Source of the DNA: JAEXOD01 sp963663265
GTDB taxonomy: Bacteria > Bacteroidota > Ignavibacteria > Ignavibacteriales > Melioribacteraceae
Assembly: GCA_963663265.2 (NCBI GenBank)
Contig: CAXXXM010000001.1
Coordinates: 186,001 to 250,000, forward strand
Reading direction: 5' to 3'
Length of the DNA stretch: 64,000 nt
The notes below the pieces were generated by a model that saw only the letters and a program-made list of their open reading frames with translations, was not told the DNA's origin and did not search any database. A program made the translations under genes and the position numbers. Below are positions 61,235 to 64,000 of the stretch, piece after piece. Each line of letters starts with the position of its first letter. Within the stretch, counting starts at the first letter, position 1.

Positions 61235-64000
61235 ATGGACGATAAAACAGTTAGAGGTGATAGTGATTTTATCGCGTCAAATATGAATGATGAAGCAACT
61301 TATAGGGGAGATAATACGATAATATCATCAGGAATGAATACTCCAAATGTAAATGCAGATAATTTAGATGCTACAGTAAGAGTGAGTAATGATACTATTT
61401 CGTCTGGAGTTACAAATGATAGTAATACAATTATTGGAAGTGGTTTTGATACTGAACAGGTAAAAGATAAGGACACTCTCATCCTTAATGGTAAAGAATT
61501 TAAGCAGCTAAAAGCTATTTCGTTAGATACCGGCGAGGCTGAAATTTTTTTAGTGGAAGGGGAAATTGAGAAAAAAACTCAAAAAGCTGTATTAAAACTC
61601 TATAAGGGACGCGAAAAACCAAAAGAAGATTTGATTCAAAAACTACGTTCATTTAAACATGAAGATATTATTAAAGTTTATGATTATGGTTTTTGGCAGG
61701 ATAGGTTTGGTGATAGATTTTTTGAACTCATGCAATACGCAGAGGGTGGTTCGGTTTTAGATCATGCACCAATTAAAAATGTAAAAAAAATTAAAGATAT
61801 TGTTAAAGAAACGATTAATGCATTAGATTTTTTGCATAATAACGGTATTATACACAGAGATATAAAACCTGAAAATTTGTTTTATAAAAATTCTAATGGT
61901 ACTGATATTTTACTTGCTGATTTTGGGATTTCGTCAATTACAGATACAAGGGTTTCGCACCACAGAACAACCAAAATGGGGAGTGACCTTTATATTGCAC
62001 CTGAAGGATTACGCTCAAACTCATTACGTTCGAGTAAAGTAACAATTTCAAAATCATTAGACTATTATTCTTTAGGTATTACGTTAATTGTTGCTTGGAT
62101 GGGAAGAGAGAAATTTGATAAAATGCTTGCTGATATTGCTGGTGATGATAATAGAGAAGATTTGTTAGCAACATGGAATGATGTTAAAGAAATGGGCAAA
62201 ATTCCTTTACCCGATGATATGCCGGATGAAGTTAAAACATTAATTAAAGGTTTAACAGTAATTAACGAAGAAAAACGTTGGAGCCATGATGAATGTACAA
62301 GATGGTTGAATGGTGAAGATGTTCCTGTATATAAAGATGTATTAATTTCTGATTATAAGCCATTTGCTTTTGACGATGATAAAGTTGCAAGAACTCCTGA
62401 AGAATTTGCTCAATTTATGCAAGAAGATGACGTTCTTGCTGAAAAGTATTTGTTTAGAGGTAAAATAACTGAGTGGTTAAAAGATGCAAAAAACAACAAA
62501 CTTGCCGTATTAGTTGAAGATTTATATGAATCTGAATTTAAAAAGAATAAAAAAGCTGCGGTTCAAGCTGCAATATATTTATTAAATCCCAAGTTACCTT
62601 ATATTGCTGAAGATGGAACTAAGTGTAATTCAATTACTGAGTTGGCAGCTGTTGTTGAAAATGATAGAGATGAATATGCCAAAAAGTTAAAATCGAAAGA
62701 TGATACAATGTATTTATTCATTGAAAGTCGAGGAGAGAAAGAATTAGCAGATTATTTACGCGGCTTCTTTAAAAAATATAAAGATGATGATCAATTAGCC
62801 ATTACTTATGTAATTTATGCCCTTGACCCAACTAAACCATTTTTATTCCAACACAAAAAGGATAAAAATGGGAACACATATACTTTAGTTGAACGAGAAA
62901 AAATTAAAAAGTTTGCTCCTCTTATGTTTTATCATCCTGAAGAAAGCAAAAACTATGTAATGAGTGAACAATTAGAAGCATGGTTAAGCTTTGGTGATGA
63001 TCAAAATACATATGACTGGGTAAAATATTTACGCGAAGAAATTGGTAAAAAAAATAGGGATTCAATGCTATTTGCCATTGCAGTAGCTTGTGATCCTAAT
63101 ATGTTATACTCAGCTCCAGATGGTACAACATGCTACACAAAAGAAGAATTTGCTTCGGCAATTATGAAAAACTTTGATAAGTATGTTAATATTTTAACAA
63201 ATGAGAATTCAAACTTCCATATGTGGGCACTTGTAAAGAGATGGGATTGGGAATTAAATTTTACTAAATTCTGTTTTGCTCCAAAAAATCACAAAAATAA
63301 ATTATTCCCATACAATAATAAAATAGCTCTGATGAAAGTTATTAAAGCGTTGGGGAATAAAATACCTTATGTAATTGAAGGAAAAACCTTTAATGAACCT
63401 AATGAGTTATTAGACGCAGATTCTTCTGTTAAAAACTTTGTTAAAAAAGAGTTAAAAGATTTAGGTTCAAAAACGCATGCTTGGTTAAGTGTCTTCTTCC
63501 ATGAAGATCCTTTTGTTAAGTTTAATAAAAAAGGAGATTATGAAGAAAAACTAAAAGACTATATGGACTTTATTGAAAAATTAAGCCCTGATAATGAACT
63601 TACAAAACGATTTAATAAAGCAGTTAACTCTTTGCCTAAAAAAATTGAAAAGGAAAAAAGTGCAGATACTCGGTTCCAAATAGGAAGAGCAATTGCAATA
63701 ATAATTCCAATGATAGCAGGAATTTTATTGTTCAGATATGTTTATCCTGATGGTGGAACCACAAATTTACCAGGTGCATTTTGGGATCTTCCACAATGGT
63801 ATTACATAGTATTTGGTATATTGGGAGTGATTCTTGTTTTTTCGGGAGGTGAAGGTGGAATATCAACCGGTTGTATTGGTGGACCAATTGTTGGTGCGAT
63901 AGCCGGTGTAATCTTATACTATATCTTTTATATTGTGTTGTCCAGTTGGTACATAACCGCAGCCTTAATAATTGGTGTTTATGGTTATGCCTTGTATACT
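61235..64000 (+). CDS. Eukaryotic-type Ser/Thr protein kinase with repeat tail and membrane helices (3' truncated)
   Basis: Open through the right edge (922 codons, no stop). N-terminal ~70 residues hold about four degenerate repeats with TVRGDSDF, TYRGDNTIISSG, TVRVSNDTISSG and NTIIGSG, rich in Thr and possibly phosphorylated. Kinase domain ~85-350: VLKLYKG with K121, IIHRDIKPEN with D209, LADFGIS with D229, DLYIAPE and DYYSLGIT; all catalytic residues present. Residues ~390-800 contain repeated helical modules (TEWLKDAKNNKLAVLVEDLY, ELADYLRGFFKKYKDD, DWVKYLREEIGKKN) with LDPTKPF-type turns. From ~808 at least three hydrophobic helices follow. Likely substrate includes the upstream zinc-ribbon protein; this is inference. 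Confidence 0.88.
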   Translation, partial: MDDKTVRGDSDFIASNMNDEATYRGDNTIISSGMNTPNVNADNLDATVRVSNDTISSGVTNDSNTIIGSGFDTEQVKDKDTLILNGKEFKQLKAISLDTGEAEIFLVEGEIEKKTQKAVLKLYKGREKPKEDLIQKLRSFKHEDIIKVYDYGFWQDRFGDRFFELMQYAEGGSVLDHAPIKNVKKIKDIVKETINALDFLHNNGIIHRDIKPENLFYKNSNGTDILLADFGISSITDTRVSHHRTTKMGSDLYIAPEGLRSNSLRSSKVTISKSLDYYSLGITLIVAWMGREKFDKMLADIAGDDNREDLLATWNDVKEMGKIPLPDDMPDEVKTLIKGLTVINEEKRWSHDECTRWLNGEDVPVYKDVLISDYKPFAFDDDKVARTPEEFAQFMQEDDVLAEKYLFRGKITEWLKDAKNNKLAVLVEDLYESEFKKNKKAAVQAAIYLLNPKLPYIAEDGTKCNSITELAAVVENDRDEYAKKLKSKDDTMYLFIESRGEKELADYLRGFFKKYKDDDQLAITYVIYALDPTKPFLFQHKKDKNGNTYTLVEREKIKKFAPLMFYHPEESKNYVMSEQLEAWLSFGDDQNTYDWVKYLREEIGKKNRDSMLFAIAVACDPNMLYSAPDGTTCYTKEEFASAIMKNFDKYVNILTNENSNFHMWALVKRWDWELNFTKFCFAPKNHKNKLFPYNNKIALMKVIKALGNKIPYVIEGKTFNEPNELLDADSSVKNFVKKELKDLGSKTHAWLSVFFHEDPFVKFNKKGDYEEKLKDYMDFIEKLSPDNELTKRFNKAVNSLPKKIEKEKSADTRFQIGRAIAIIIPMIAGILLFRYVYPDGGTTNLPGAFWDLPQWYYIVFGILGVILVFSGGEGGISTGCIGGPIVGAIAGVILYYIFYIVLSSWYITAALIIGVYGYALYT

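Noticed and set aside
1..64000. tRNA, rRNA, tmRNA or riboswitch genes
   Set aside because: Intergenic gaps are mostly short and AT-rich; I found no tRNA-like T-arm/acceptor pairing or conserved riboswitch core in them.

Overview
The window looks like chromosome from a low-GC, Gram-negative bacterium of the Bacteroidota/Chlorobi side, most likely an Ignavibacteria-like lineage. The evidence is lineage-level only: type IX secretion C-terminal tags of the NYPNPFNPTT kind on two secreted proteins (44031-46199 and 52379-55204), a PorZ-like propeller protein (28404-30614), a SusC-style TonB receptor with an N-terminal carboxypeptidase-regulatory domain, a transaldolase/glucose-6-phosphate isomerase fusion, and strong A/T codon bias. 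Two promoters read as ordinary TTGACT-N17-TAnnnT sites. I see no rRNA, tRNA or CRISPR array.

Layout. 1-5.4 kb: plus-strand operon of an amylase-like protein (cut by the left edge), truA, a SRPBCC protein, an outer-membrane protein, a crotonase and a divergent polysaccharide deacetylase. 5.4-9.3 kb: minus-strand unit of a membrane-type phosphodiesterase and an active/inactive M16 protease pair. 9.5-12.3 kb: tal-pgi fusion. 12.3-13.4 kb: non-coding island with a gutted IS200-type transposase and three tandem 233-bp palindrome-rich units. 13.4-21 kb: YrdC/YciO protein, MFS transporter, acidic protein plus tyrosine phenol-lyase, glnD and murI. 21-25 kb: menaquinone methyltransferase, Cys-rich small protein, and rsmA-mgtE-PAP2 operon. 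25.4-35.8 kb: ROK kinase, ABC-F, PorZ-like, comF, hemerythrin, large membrane protein, surE and a secreted protein; four of these genes are each broken by one extra base in an A/T run. 35.9-39.2 kb: xseA-xseB-dxs. 39.4-41.1 kb: PhoB/PhoR-like pair. 41.2-41.8 kb: rplU-rpmA. 41.8-42.4 kb: non-coding repeats. 42.4-44 kb: ECF sigma/anti-sigma and a divergent membrane protein, with matched divergent ECF-type promoters. 44-49.3 kb: T9SS cargo, LD-carboxypeptidase, OprP-like porin, nitroreductase. 49.3-55.2 kb: TonB receptor and duplicated T9SS cargo behind a six-fold 11-bp TTAAyA array. 55.4-64 kb: propeller histidine kinase, zinc-ribbon protein and a Ser/Thr kinase that runs off the right edge.

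How the parts connect. The strongest regulatory reads are (i) the 11-bp TTAACA array before the TonB receptor, which has the form of a Pho box and lies 9 kb from a PhoB/PhoR-like pair, suggesting a phosphate-starvation uptake/secretion unit, and (ii) the twin TGTAAC-N17-GTCTmA promoters between the ECF sigma factor and a small membrane protein. The right end holds a signalling cluster (propeller sensor kinase, four-zinc-ribbon protein, eukaryotic-type kinase with repeat-bearing tail and C-terminal membrane segments) whose role I cannot assign. The block of four homopolymer frameshifts at 30.8-35.7 kb should be checked against raw reads before any of those genes is called dead.
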